Positions 1 to 8,281 of a DNA stretch of 64,000 nt are shown piece by piece. The notes below the pieces were generated by a model. That model made no database searches, had not been told where the DNA came from, and saw only the letters and a program-made list of their open reading frames with translations. Source of the stretch: Pseudarthrobacter sp. NIBRBAC000502770 (lineage in GTDB: Bacteria; Actinomycetota; Actinomycetes; Actinomycetales; Micrococcaceae); assembly GCF_006517815.1 (NCBI RefSeq), contig NZ_CP041198.1:2790001-2854000 (forward strand). Direction: 5' to 3'. Positions within the stretch are counted from its first letter, which is position 1, and each line of letters begins with the position of its first letter. The translations under genes and the position numbers were made by a program.

Positions 1-210
1 GTCCAGGGTCTCCCCCGGCTTCCCGTGCAGCTCGGCCACGATCCCGGCGTACGGAGAGGGTACCTCCACCGCGGACTTGGCGGTCTCCACCTCGGCGATG
101 GGCTGGTCGACGGCGATCTCGTCACCAACGGAGACATGCCAGGCCACCAGTTCGGCTTCGGTGAGGCCTTCGCCCAGGTCGGGCAGCAAAAACACGCGTG
201 GTTCGCTCAT
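1..210 (-). CDS. 2-oxo acid dehydrogenase E2 (dihydrolipoamide acyltransferase), N-terminal part
   Basis: The reading frame starts at an ATG and runs off the left edge, so only about 70 residues are seen. They form a biotinyl/lipoyl domain: a PDLGEG start and an ETAKS motif near residue 45 whose lysine would carry lipoic acid. E2 is the core of the pyruvate or branched-chain 2-oxo acid dehydrogenase complex and passes the acyl group from E1 to CoA. It lies 2 bases after the E1beta stop codon, so it is the third gene of this operon. The acyl specificity cannot be read from this fragment. Confidence 0.9.
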   Translation of the reverse strand, partial: MSEPRVFLLPDLGEGLTEAELVAWHVSVGDEIAVDQPIAEVETAKSAVEVPSPYAGIVAELHGKPGETLD

Positions 211-212
211 GG

Positions 213-1325
213 TCAGTTCTCCCACTGAAGGTCGTCAACGGCGTCGAGGATGCGGTCCACGCCGGGCAGGTAGTACTTCTCGAGTTTGGGCGCCGGGTAG
301 GGGACGTCGAAGCCGGTCACGCGGCGGATAGGTGCGGCGAGGTAGTGGAAGCAGCGTTCCTGCACCCGGGCCACGATCTCAGAGGACACGGACGCGAAGC
401 CGTGCGCCTCGGCGATCACCACAACCCGGCCGGTCTTGCGGACGGACTCGCACACCGTCTCATCATCGAACGGCACAATCGTGCGCGCGTCGATCACTTC
501 CAGCGAGCGGCCCTCCAGGGCAGCGGCCTCGGCCGCGGCAAGGGCGGTGGGCACGGACGGGCCGTAGGCAATCAGCGTCGCGTCGGTGCCGGGACGCGCG
601 ACGGCGGCCCTCCCCTCGGAGGTGCGTCCCGCCGTCGCACCTTCCGCATGTTGGCGCCGCAGCTCGCCAAGGTCCACCGAGTCCTTGGTCCAGTACATCT
701 TCTTGGGCTCCATGAAGATGACGGGGTCGTCGGAGTCGATGGCTTCGCGGAGCATCCGGTAGCCGTCCGCCACGGTGGCGGGGGTGTAGACCTTCAGGCC
801 TGCCGTGTGCGCGTAGTAGGACTCGGAAGAATCGCAGTGGTGTTCCACTCCGCCGATGCCGCCGCCGTACGGGATGCGGATGACCATGGGCAGTTTCACG
901 GCCCCCTTGGTGCGGTTGTGCATCTTGGCAACGTGGCTGACGATCTGCTCGAATGCGGGGTACGCGAACGCGTCGAACTGCATCTCGATCACCGGACGCA
1001 TCCCGTTGATCGCCATGCCGACGGCCATGCCCACGATGCCGGATTCGGCCAGCGGGGTGTCGAAGCAGCGCTGCTCGCCGAACGCGGCAGTGAGGCCGTC
1101 GGTGATGCGGAAAACGCCGCCCAGCATGCCCACGTCCTCGCCGAAGACCAGGACGGAGGAGTCGGCGTGCATGGCGTCGGCCAGGGCCGTGTTCAGGGCC
1201 TTGGCCATGGTGACCGGCTGCGGGCCGGCGGCTTCGGCGGACGCGGCGGCGGACGCCGCTGCCCGGGCGGTGGCGGCGGAAACGTTGCCGTTGGCCTCGG
1301 ATGAGGTGGTGATGGTGGGGCTCAC
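213..1325 (-). CDS. 2-oxo acid dehydrogenase E1 subunit beta
   Basis: This 370-residue protein is the beta chain of a heterotetrameric thiamin-diphosphate E1 (2-oxoisovalerate or pyruvate dehydrogenase), which decarboxylates the 2-oxo acid. Transketolase-like pyrimidine-binding features are visible: LVFGEDVG near residue 60, [10 protein letters not shown] and a GGIGG loop, then a C-terminal transketolase domain with ARTIVPFD. The N-terminus has an alanine-rich extension of about 35 residues before the conserved core ([11 protein letters not shown]). Its ATG overlaps the E1alpha stop by 4 bases, so the two are translationally coupled. Branched-chain specificity is favoured by the neighbouring Lrp-type gene, but pyruvate is possible. 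Confidence 0.93.
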   Translation of the reverse strand: MSPTITTSSEANGNVSAATARAAASAAASAEAAGPQPVTMAKALNTALADAMHADSSVLVFGEDVGMLGGVFRITDGLTAAFGEQRCFDTPLAESGIVGMAVGMAINGMRPVIEMQFDAFAYPAFEQIVSHVAKMHNRTKGAVKLPMVIRIPYGGGIGGVEHHCDSSESYYAHTAGLKVYTPATVADGYRMLREAIDSDDPVIFMEPKKMYWTKDSVDLGELRRQHAEGATAGRTSEGRAAVARPGTDATLIAYGPSVPTALAAAEAAALEGRSLEVIDARTIVPFDDETVCESVRKTGRVVVIAEAHGFASVSSEIVARVQERCFHYLAAPIRRVTGFDVPYPAPKLEKYYLPGVDRILDAVDDLQWEN

Positions 1326-2548
1326 TTGCCGGCCTCCTTCGAATCGACAGCTGCGGCGTCGCGGGCCAGCTCGTCGGCGAGCAGGGCGGACTGTTCCTTC
1401 AGCTGCGGAGTTTGTACAGAAAAGACGTGCCGGAACAGCTCCTGCGGGTCGACGGGCACATCCTCGCCGAGGCCTTCGCGGAGCTGGGCGGCAACGGCCT
1501 CAGCGTGTTCACGGATGCGGGCCTCGCCGTCGTCATCCAACAATCCGCGGTCCGTGAGGTAGGTGCGCATCCGGTTGACCGGGTCCTTGGCCCGCCACTC
1601 TGCAACCTCGCTGTTTTCGCGGTAGCGGGTGTCGTCGTCGGCATTGGTGTGGGCCTGCATGCGGTAGGTGTTGGCTTCCACCAGCAGCGGTCCTGAGCCT
1701 TCGCGGGCCAGCTTCACGGCGCGGTCCAGGACGGCGAGGAGCGCCACGACGTCGTTTCCGTCCACCCGTTCGCCGGCCATGCCGTAGCCCACGGCCTTGT
1801 GCGCCAGCGACGGCGCCACGGACTGGTGCGCCAGCGGCACCGAGATGGCGTACTTGTTGTTCTGCACGAAGAAGATCACTGGCAGGTGGAAGACGGCGGC
1901 GAAGTTGAGGGCCTCGTGGAAGTCGCCTTCGCTGGTGGCACCGTCGCCGCACATGGCCAGCACCACAGTGTCCTCGCCGCGGAGCTTGGCGGCGTGGGCC
2001 ACCCCGACGGCGTGCAGCAGCTGGGTGGTCAGCGGGGTGCACTGGATGCCCACCTTGTACTTGAGGGGGTCGTATCCGCCGTGCCAGTCGCCGCGGAAGA
2101 TGGTCATCACCTGCACCGGGTCCACGCCGCGGGTCATGACGGCCACGGCGTCGCGGTAGGTGGGGAACATCCAGTCGCCTTCGGAGAGGCACAGGGCGGC
2201 GGCCACTTGGCAGGCTTCCTGGCCGTGGCTGGAGGGATAGACAGCCATGCGGCCCTGCCGGACCAAGGCGGAGTTCTGGTCGTTGACGCGGCGGCCGACG
2301 ACGAGTTGTTCGTACGCTGCCAGCAGTTCCTTGTCGCCGGGCACGGGGTATTCGTGGCCGGGCTGGGTGCCCTGCTCACCTTCGGGCTTGAGCCTGCCGT
2401 CCGGATCCACCATCTGGATCTGGTGCCGGGCGGGGAGCATGTAGTCCTCCACCGTGATGCCGAACTTCTTCACAGCTTCCGTCAGCGCATTTTCGGGCGC
2501 TGCCGTGCTTGTGGTGTCCGGTGCGGTGTGGTCTGCGGAGATCGTCAT
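1322..2548 (-). CDS. 2-oxo acid dehydrogenase E1 subunit alpha
   Basis: This 408-residue alpha chain of E1 binds thiamin diphosphate. The cofactor motif is plain: GDGATSEGDFHEALNFA followed by FVQNNKYAIS, the GDG...NN signature of the E1alpha family. A phosphorylation-loop-like stretch (YRMQAHTNADDDTRYR) follows. Length and motif order match 2-oxoisovalerate/pyruvate E1alpha. It is the first gene of the operon alpha-beta-E2, and a GAAGGA ribosome site lies just before the ATG. The promoter faces that of the Lrp-type regulator across about 160 bases, suggesting that regulator controls it. Confidence 0.94.
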   Translation of the reverse strand: MTISADHTAPDTTSTAAPENALTEAVKKFGITVEDYMLPARHQIQMVDPDGRLKPEGEQGTQPGHEYPVPGDKELLAAYEQLVVGRRVNDQNSALVRQGRMAVYPSSHGQEACQVAAALCLSEGDWMFPTYRDAVAVMTRGVDPVQVMTIFRGDWHGGYDPLKYKVGIQCTPLTTQLLHAVGVAHAAKLRGEDTVVLAMCGDGATSEGDFHEALNFAAVFHLPVIFFVQNNKYAISVPLAHQSVAPSLAHKAVGYGMAGERVDGNDVVALLAVLDRAVKLAREGSGPLLVEANTYRMQAHTNADDDTRYRENSEVAEWRAKDPVNRMRTYLTDRGLLDDDGEARIREHAEAVAAQLREGLGEDVPVDPQELFRHVFSVQTPQLKEQSALLADELARDAAAVDSKEAGK

Positions 2549-2620
2549 TGGTCCGTCCTTCGGTAGCCACTATTCCCTCCCAGTATTGCCCTGAGGCCGG
2601 TTTCGTATCTACTGGATGGG

Positions 2621-2669
2621 CAAATCGTGGAGAAGCTGCTCTATAGGCCCTATTGTTGAAGACGATTTG
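2621..2669. promoter_or_regulatory. candidate Lrp-type operator between divergent genes
   Basis: The short region between the E1alpha operon and the Lrp-type gene holds the inverted pair CAAATCGT (2621-2628) and ACGATTTG (2662-2669), about four helical turns apart. Between them is the palindrome ATAGGCCCTAT (2643-2653). Lrp/AsnC regulators bind paired, phased sites next to their own genes, so this is a reasonable operator. The assignment is inference. Confidence 0.4.
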
Positions 2670-2708
2670 TAACTGTGATGTGGATTACCGACAGGAGCCG
2701 TGGACAAA

Positions 2709-3167
2709 ATGCCGGGCAAGGAAGCTGCTGAAGTTCCGTTGGACGAGATTGACCGTCGCATCATTGCCGAGCTGACCCGTGATGGCCGGATGTCCGTGAC
2801 CCAGGTGGCGGAGAATGTGCACATCTCGCGGGCCCACGCCTACTCCCGGATCGCCCGGCTGACCGGCGACGGCGTGCTGACCCGCTTCACGGCGCTGGTG
2901 GATCCCATCAAGGCCGGCCTGAAGTCCTCCGCCTATGTGACCCTCAAGCTGAAGCAGGACTCCTGGCGCGAGCTCCGCGACCAACTCGGTGCCATTCCGG
3001 AGGTCCACCACATTGCACTGGTGGGTGGCGACTTCGACGTGATCCTGCTGGTCCGCGCCGTGGACAACATCGACCTGCGCCGGGTCATCTTCGACCAGCT
3101 GCAGACCATGCCCGGCGTGCTCGATACGCAGACGTTCCTGGTGTTCGAGGACGTGGATACGCGGTAG
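2709..3167 (+). CDS. Lrp/AsnC family transcriptional regulator (BkdR-like)
   Basis: About 152 residues with the standard Lrp layout: an N-terminal helix-turn-helix (LDEIDRRIIAELTRDGRMSV and ISRAHAYSRIARL) and a C-terminal RAM/ligand-binding domain (HHIALVGGDFDVILLV). Family members sense amino acids and form octamers. The ATG at 2709 is preferred, because the AGGAG at 2693-2697 is too close to the upstream GTG at 2700. It is divergent from the E1alpha/E1beta/E2 operon, the usual place for the activator of branched-chain keto-acid dehydrogenase genes. The target and effector are inferred. Confidence 0.88.
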   Translation: MPGKEAAEVPLDEIDRRIIAELTRDGRMSVTQVAENVHISRAHAYSRIARLTGDGVLTRFTALVDPIKAGLKSSAYVTLKLKQDSWRELRDQLGAIPEVHHIALVGGDFDVILLVRAVDNIDLRRVIFDQLQTMPGVLDTQTFLVFEDVDTR

Positions 3168-3670
3168 AAGACTCGCGCTCTCTCCGCGACCGAGGCTCAC
3201 TATCGACGCGCGACCGGGCCCCGCGACGCGCAGATTCACCTCCGACTCGCCAGCTACTTTTCGAGGCGCACATTTCTGATGCGCCAGGGAAGGTGCGCTT
3301 CACGTTCGCTTTTGCGCGTCGAAAACGGGTGTCCCGGATACGCAAGATTGGCTCAATGTGAGCGCTCCATAGCGCTGCTGGGGCAGTACCCGAAGACAGC
3401 GAACGTCGACTACTTGGTTTGGCCCTGTGCGCCGCGGGTTTTCGCCATCCGCGGAGAAGTGTCCAGCCCCAAAGAGCGCGGAGAACGCAGGTAGTGGCAG
3501 CGCTTACCGAGTACCCGGCTCCTTGAGGTTCCAGAAACTCGGGTACCGGTACCTGTTGTTGTGCCTGTTTCGCTCCGACAAACATTGGGTCATCGATCCA
3601 CCGGAAGGCACCTGGATGGAGCCACCAATGGGGGAACGGGTTCTCAATCACACATTCAAGGAGCTTCTCC
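3168..3670. other. intergenic region upstream of the SipW-type cluster
   Basis: No convincing gene is seen in these 503 bases on either strand; the short open frames have no ribosome site or recognisable sequence. The last 30 bases carry AAGGAG, the ribosome site of the following gene. The promoter of the secreted-protein cluster should lie here but no clear -35/-10 pair stands out. Confidence 0.5.
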
Positions 3671-4126
3671 ATGCGCAAGATGACCAAGAAGAACAAGATC
3701 GCCGCTGTTGCCTTGTCCGCGACGCTGCTGGCAGCCGGCGGCGGCGCCGCATACGCCTACTGGAGCACCACGGGCAACGGTACCGGAACGGCCGCAGCCT
3801 CAGCCGGCAACAACGAAGTCACCCTGCACTCCTCATTCGCCGCGGGTATTGCGCCAGGTGAGACCCGGGCTGTGACCTACACGGCAGATAACTCGAACAC
3901 CTCCAGCACGGTTGTCGCAGGCTTGGCTCCGACGGTGGCCACCAGTGACCCGACGAAGTGTCTGGCCAGCTGGTTCACCGTCGACGCCACCACCACGCCT
4001 GTGACGGTTACAGCGAAAACCACTGGAACGACTGTGGGCACCGGTACCCTGACGTTCCTCGATACCGCGGACAACCAGGACGCTTGCAAGGGTGCCACCA
4101 TCACGGTGAACGTCACCAGCCGCTAA
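3671..4126 (+). CDS. SipW-dependent-type secreted protein (TasA/CalY-like)
   Basis: A 151-residue secreted protein. The signal peptide has a basic start (MRKMTKKNK), a hydrophobic core and an AYAYWSTTG cleavage region typical of substrates of the SipW signal peptidase, such as Bacillus TasA. The mature part is a short Thr/Ala-rich beta domain with two cysteines, one in TKCLASWF and one in the closing DACKGATITV, likely a disulfide. The next two genes end with the same C-x-GAT tail. The ATG follows AAGGAG with good spacing. It probably forms a surface or matrix component; no direct function is known. Confidence 0.75.
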   Translation: MRKMTKKNKIAAVALSATLLAAGGGAAYAYWSTTGNGTGTAAASAGNNEVTLHSSFAAGIAPGETRAVTYTADNSNTSSTVVAGLAPTVATSDPTKCLASWFTVDATTTPVTVTAKTTGTTVGTGTLTFLDTADNQDACKGATITVNVTSR

Positions 4127-4137
4127 CAAACGAGCGG

Positions 4138-4166
4138 GCCGGGGGCGGTGCGAATCCGCCCCCGGC
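4138..4166 (+). terminator. hairpin between first and second secreted-protein genes
   Basis: A perfect 11-bp stem (GCCGGGGGCGG / CCGCCCCCGGC) with a 7-base loop lies 12 bases after the first stop codon. Only a weak T-rich stretch follows, so it may terminate partially or protect the upstream message, giving more of the first protein than of the later ones. Confidence 0.65.
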
Positions 4167-4202
4167 TTGCCGTCATTTGCACCAAGGAAAGAGGGGCACA
4201 GG

Positions 4203-5339
4203 GTGCACGAGCAGGACGGACATCCGCGGCGTCGCAGGCGGACCGGCATCAAGGCAGCACTTGTCGCACTGATACTGCTGCTGGTGAGCGCGGGGGCGCT
4301 GGTCGCGGCGTCGAATAATCCAAGACCGGGCATCACGGTGCAGGTCTCCCCTGCAAGCCAGTCCGTCCAGCAAGGCCAGCAGGCCGCGTACACGATCACC
4401 GTGACCTCCACTGGCGGCTTCAGCGGCACGGTAAATCTCACCGCCGCGGGACTTCCGGCCGGGGCAAGCGGTGCCTTCTCGCCGTCGTCCGTCACCCTGA
4501 ACTCCGGCAGCCCCACTACGGCCACCCTGAACACCACCACCGCCGCAACGACGCCGGCGGGCACCAGTTCCATCACCATCACTGCAACAAGCGGCAAGGT
4601 CTCGGGCAGCGCGACGGCAGGCCTCACGGTGAACTACAAGATTTCCAGCTCGTTCTCGATGACTGCCACCCCGGACTCCGTGAGTATCCCGCAAGGGGCA
4701 ACCGCGGTCTACACGCTTCAGCTCAGCCGCACCAACCTCAGCGGACCCATCAACTTCAGCGTCCTGGGCGGCCTGCCGGCCGGAGCCACCGCATCGTTCT
4801 CGCCCAACCCGGCCACCGGAGACTCAACCACCCTCCAGGTGGCCACCACCAACGCCTCCCCCACCGGAACATCCAGCCTCTACCTGGTGGGCACCGGCAA
4901 GGACGCCTCCGGCAAGACGCAGTACGCCTACGCCAACATCCAGCTGGTCCTGGACTCCACCATCAAACAGTTCGGCATCTCCGGGAACGTCCCCGGTACC
5001 CTGTCCCCCGGCATGTCGGCCGGGCTGAACCTGCAGATCAGCAACCCCATCAACAAGCCGCTGTCGCTGACCAACCTGTCTGTCGCCGTCGCGGGTGTGA
5101 CCCGGAGCGCGGCCGCGGTGGCAGCCAACCTGCCCTGCACGGCGGCCGACTTCGCCGTCACCCAGTACAGCGGCCCCTACCCGCTGGCAGTCCCGGCCAC
5201 GGGCGCTTCGCTCCAGGGGCTCAACGTCGCCCAGACGGCGTGGCCCCGGGTGGGAATGCTGGACACGTCCACCAACCAGGACGGCTGCAAAGGCGCCACC
5301 CTCCAGCTCAGCTACTCAGGATCAGGACAGGGGAACTGA
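4203..5339 (+). CDS. membrane-anchored or secreted protein with Ig-like repeats
   Basis: The GTG at 4203 (8 bases after GAGGGG) gives 378 residues; an upstream in-frame ATG at 4167 lies in the hairpin and is less likely. A strongly basic start (HPRRRRRTG) and one hydrophobic segment make a signal or anchor. Two Ig-like units of about 95 residues follow, both with the motif GLPAGA-x-SFSP. The last 100 residues carry LPCTAADF and end in DGCKGATLQLSY, resembling the tails of the small SipW-type proteins on both sides. It stops one base before the next ATG. Likely a cell-surface structural protein. Confidence 0.72.
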   Translation: MHEQDGHPRRRRRTGIKAALVALILLLVSAGALVAASNNPRPGITVQVSPASQSVQQGQQAAYTITVTSTGGFSGTVNLTAAGLPAGASGAFSPSSVTLNSGSPTTATLNTTTAATTPAGTSSITITATSGKVSGSATAGLTVNYKISSSFSMTATPDSVSIPQGATAVYTLQLSRTNLSGPINFSVLGGLPAGATASFSPNPATGDSTTLQVATTNASPTGTSSLYLVGTGKDASGKTQYAYANIQLVLDSTIKQFGISGNVPGTLSPGMSAGLNLQISNPINKPLSLTNLSVAVAGVTRSAAAVAANLPCTAADFAVTQYSGPYPLAVPATGASLQGLNVAQTAWPRVGMLDTSTNQDGCKGATLQLSYSGSGQGN

Positions 5340-5340
5340 G

Positions 5341-5829
5341 ATGACCACCACAAGAAGCCGGGGCCTCAAGGCAGCTGCCCTCGCCGGACTCCTCGTGAGT
5401 GCCGGGGCCGGAACGGCCTTTGCCTTCTGGAGCGGCACCGGGGCCGGGAGCGGATCGGCAGCTGCAGGCACCATGCAGGCCGTCACCGTGGACGCCCTCG
5501 TCGCCGGCGACAACCCCAAGGCAGCCCTCTACCCTGGCGGCAGCGCCGACGTCGTCCTCCGCCTGACCAACCCCAACCCGTACCCGGTCCAGGTCTACAG
5601 CGTCACCGGCAACGGGCTGGCCAGGGCGGATGCCGCGCACCCCGGATGCACCACCACCGGCGTCAGGTTCACTGGCACTGCCGCACCCCTCACCCCCGCA
5701 ACCTACGTTGCCGCGAACTCGTCAGCACTCATCACCCTCGCCGGAGCGGCCACCATGGACACCACCTCACTTGCAGCCTGCCAGGGCGCAACGTTCAGCG
5801 TTCCAGTGACGGCGGAGGTCCGGAAATGA
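5341..5829 (+). CDS. SipW-dependent-type secreted protein
   Basis: A 162-residue protein with a signal peptide ending AFAFWSGTG, again the SipW-type cleavage pattern. The mature domain is a single beta sandwich with two cysteines (HPGCTTTG and LAACQGATFSV), matching the pattern of the first gene of the cluster. It begins one base after the preceding stop and its own stop overlaps the next ATG by 4 bases, so translation is coupled through the cluster. Probably a minor fibre, matrix or pilin-like subunit; the role is inferred. Confidence 0.75.
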   Translation: MTTTRSRGLKAAALAGLLVSAGAGTAFAFWSGTGAGSGSAAAGTMQAVTVDALVAGDNPKAALYPGGSADVVLRLTNPNPYPVQVYSVTGNGLARADAAHPGCTTTGVRFTGTAAPLTPATYVAANSSALITLAGAATMDTTSLAACQGATFSVPVTAEVRK

Positions 5830-7964
5830 GCCTCGCCGTCCGCAACGCGTCCCTTTTCCTCGGCCGCCGGCCGTCCCGCAGGCTGGCCTGGATCATCACA
5901 GCGGTCCTGCTCCTGCTCGGCTCTGGCACCGCCGCGTACGCGTTCTGGGCCTCCACCACCAGCAGCAGCAACGCGGCCGCCGCTGCCGACGCCCTGACTC
6001 CGGGCTCCAAACCCGCGGTCAGCGCCAACGGCGCCGCACTTTCGGTCACCTGGGCCAACGGCACCACTGTCAACGGCCGTCCCGCCACCGGCTACACGGT
6101 GGCCCGCTACTCAGCAGCAACCGGCGGCACCGCCATCCCGGCCACCGGCGGCTGCGCCGGAACCGTCACCACCCTCACCTGCACGGAGCAGAACGTCCCG
6201 GGCGGCACCTGGTACTACACCGTCACTCCCGCCATCGCGCTCTGGACCGGCGCCGAGAGCCCGCGCAGCAACGGCGTCAGCAGCGACTCCATGCCGCCCA
6301 CTGCTTCAGCTTCCGTTTCGCCCTCCCCCAACGCGGCCGGCTGGAACAACACCAGCCCCGTCACCGTGACAGTCACGGCCGACGACGGCACGAACGGTTC
6401 AGGCGTCGCCTCCATTACGTACGCGGTCGACGGCGGCGCGCAGCAGACGGTGAGCGGCACGGTCGCCACCATTCCGGTTGCCGGGGAAGGGACACACACG
6501 GTGTCCTACTTCGCGACTGACAAGGTGGGCAACGCCGGGACGACACAGAACCAGACTGTCAAGATCGACACCCAGGCGCCGGCGGCTCCTGCCTTCACCA
6601 CCCCGCTTCCCAAGGCCAACGTTGCCAACACTTCCCGGGTAACCGTCGGCGGTACCGCCGAAGCAGGGGCCACGATCAACCTCACAGCCAGCGACGGTGC
6701 CGGGCACTCCGTTCCGGGGACGGCCGCCGCGTCCGGAAGCGGCGCGTGGTCCATCACCATGAACCTCAGCAGCCTGAACGAGGGAACCGTGACGTTCTCG
6801 GCCACCGCCACGGACGCCGCGGGCAACACAGGCGCAGCCAGGACCGCCACGAGCATTAAGGACACCTCGGCCCCTGATGCGGCAACGGCCCTGAAAGTCC
6901 CGACGTATGTCAACGCCACCACCGCCCCGTCCATCAACGTAGCGGGCAACGCGGAAGCCGGGGCGACCGTATCTGTTTCGGCCATGAGCCCAGGGTCCCC
7001 CGCCCCAGTCACGGGCACCGCCGTTGCCGGCAACGGCACCTGGTCGCTGAACCTTGACCTCAGGTCCCTCAAAGATGACACCGTCACCTACACGGTCACG
7101 GTTATCGATGCAGCGGGCAACACCAGCGGACCAGCCACAACTTCTAGCCTTAAGGACACCGTTGCGCCTGTGCTGAAGCTCAATGCACTGCAAAACATCC
7201 TTGCAAGCAATGTGGCAAATTATCCGATCAGCGGCACCAGCGACTCCGGCTCAGCCGTAAGTGTGAATGTCACCGACGGCACGATCACCATTCCCGGGAC
7301 CGCCTCCGGTGCGACTTGGAACACAGGTTCGCTGAACCTGACGAGCCTTAAGGACACGTCCACAACTGTTCCGACAGTTACCGTCACGGTTACGGCTTCC
7401 ACCAGCGACGCGGCAGGCAACAGCACCGCCGTTTCTGCAACAGTCACCAAGGACACTGCGCGACCCACCGTCCAGAGCGTCACCCTGGCGAACGGCAGCG
7501 GAGGCGCCAAGCCGAATCAGGCGGATAAGGGCGACACCGTGACCATACAATTCTCTGAGGCCTTGGATCCGGCCAAGTTCTGCTCCAGCGCCACCACCGC
7601 CACGACCTTCAACGGCACCGTCACGTTGATCGAGAACTCAACTAATGACGGGCTGAGCTTCGCGACCGGCGACTGCACCAGCTTCAACATTGGGACCATC
7701 TCCCTGGGCGCCAACTACGTCAGCGCAAATGCGACCTTCGGACCCAACGGCAATGGAGCGGGCGGCGCTTCGACCCTGGCACTGGACGCAACCGGCAAGA
7801 TTCTGACGATCAAGTTCGGCAACTCGGCAACTGGCAGCACACTGCAAAATGTCGGGATCACAAAGCCGTCGTACACACCCTCGGCAAATCTGACAGACGT
7901 CGCCGGAAACGCATTTGCATCGCCTGTCACGACTTTCACCGAAACTAACCAGTCCGGCTTCTGA
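5826..7964 (+). CDS. large secreted Ig-like repeat protein with SipW-type signal
   Basis: The ATG at 5826 overlaps the previous stop (ATGA) and gives 712 residues; the frame stays open further upstream but without a better start. The signal region ends AYAFWASTT, as in its neighbours. A fibronectin-like part follows, then a YAVDGG/DKVGNAG domain and three bacterial Ig-like repeats of about 95 residues, each starting after KDT-x-AP and carrying DAAGNT. The last 150 residues (QFSEALDPAKFC) form an SbsA-type Ig-like end domain. No LPXTG tail is seen. It is likely an adhesin or large surface component and closes the cluster. Confidence 0.78.
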   Translation: MSLAVRNASLFLGRRPSRRLAWIITAVLLLLGSGTAAYAFWASTTSSSNAAAAADALTPGSKPAVSANGAALSVTWANGTTVNGRPATGYTVARYSAATGGTAIPATGGCAGTVTTLTCTEQNVPGGTWYYTVTPAIALWTGAESPRSNGVSSDSMPPTASASVSPSPNAAGWNNTSPVTVTVTADDGTNGSGVASITYAVDGGAQQTVSGTVATIPVAGEGTHTVSYFATDKVGNAGTTQNQTVKIDTQAPAAPAFTTPLPKANVANTSRVTVGGTAEAGATINLTASDGAGHSVPGTAAASGSGAWSITMNLSSLNEGTVTFSATATDAAGNTGAARTATSIKDTSAPDAATALKVPTYVNATTAPSINVAGNAEAGATVSVSAMSPGSPAPVTGTAVAGNGTWSLNLDLRSLKDDTVTYTVTVIDAAGNTSGPATTSSLKDTVAPVLKLNALQNILASNVANYPISGTSDSGSAVSVNVTDGTITIPGTASGATWNTGSLNLTSLKDTSTTVPTVTVTVTASTSDAAGNSTAVSATVTKDTARPTVQSVTLANGSGGAKPNQADKGDTVTIQFSEALDPAKFCSSATTATTFNGTVTLIENSTNDGLSFATGDCTSFNIGTISLGANYVSANATFGPNGNGAGGASTLALDATGKILTIKFGNSATGSTLQNVGITKPSYTPSANLTDVAGNAFASPVTTFTETNQSGF

Positions 7965-7991
7965 GAGGTTATCCGGACGCCACAATTAGGG

Positions 7992-8022
7992 TCGCCCTGC
8001 AGTCCACCTGGCTGCAGGGCGA
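7992..8022 (+). terminator. intrinsic terminator after the secreted-protein cluster
   Basis: A perfect 11-bp stem (TCGCCCTGCAG / CTGCAGGGCGA) with a 9-base loop sits 27 bases after the stop codon and is followed by TCTGCTTT. It separates the cluster from the convergent microprotein gene. Confidence 0.75.
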
Positions 8023-8042
8023 TCTGCTTTACGCGGCGCAGG

Positions 8043-8138
8043 TCATTTCCGTCGGCGGACTACCAGCACGATGTACAGGGCAACGCCCACGGCCACCAAG
8101 GCCCCTACACTAACCCCTAGATTCCCAGTGTTGAGCAT
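8043..8138 (-). CDS. 31-aa single-span membrane microprotein (sorting-signal-like)
   Basis: A 31-residue frame starting MLNTGNLGVSV and ending VVRRRK. It holds LNTG near the N-terminus, one hydrophobic span of about 20 residues and a basic tail, the layout of an LPXTG sorting signal without a preceding protein. A good ribosome site (AAGGGAG, 7 bases from the ATG) supports real translation. It lies convergent to the secreted-protein cluster and downstream of the penicillin-binding protein gene. Function unknown; it could be a small membrane regulator or the remains of a wall-anchored protein. Confidence 0.55.
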   Translation of the reverse strand: MLNTGNLGVSVGALVAVGVALYIVLVVRRRK

Positions 8139-8281
8139 GACCGGTCTCCCTTCTTGCGGAGGATGTTGTTCACGTATGCGACATCAGCGATACGCATATT
8201 AGGTTGCGACCCGCAGGCTCCGCCGCGACACCCAAATAACCCGTGCGTCAGGGATTTTGCCGGTCGAAAACGGAATCCGGG

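Noticed and set aside
198..1304. 368-codon plus-strand frame
   Set aside because: Antisense to the E1beta gene, which is certain.
3279..3494. 71-codon plus-strand frame in the gap before the SipW-type cluster
   Set aside because: No ribosome site and random-looking composition.
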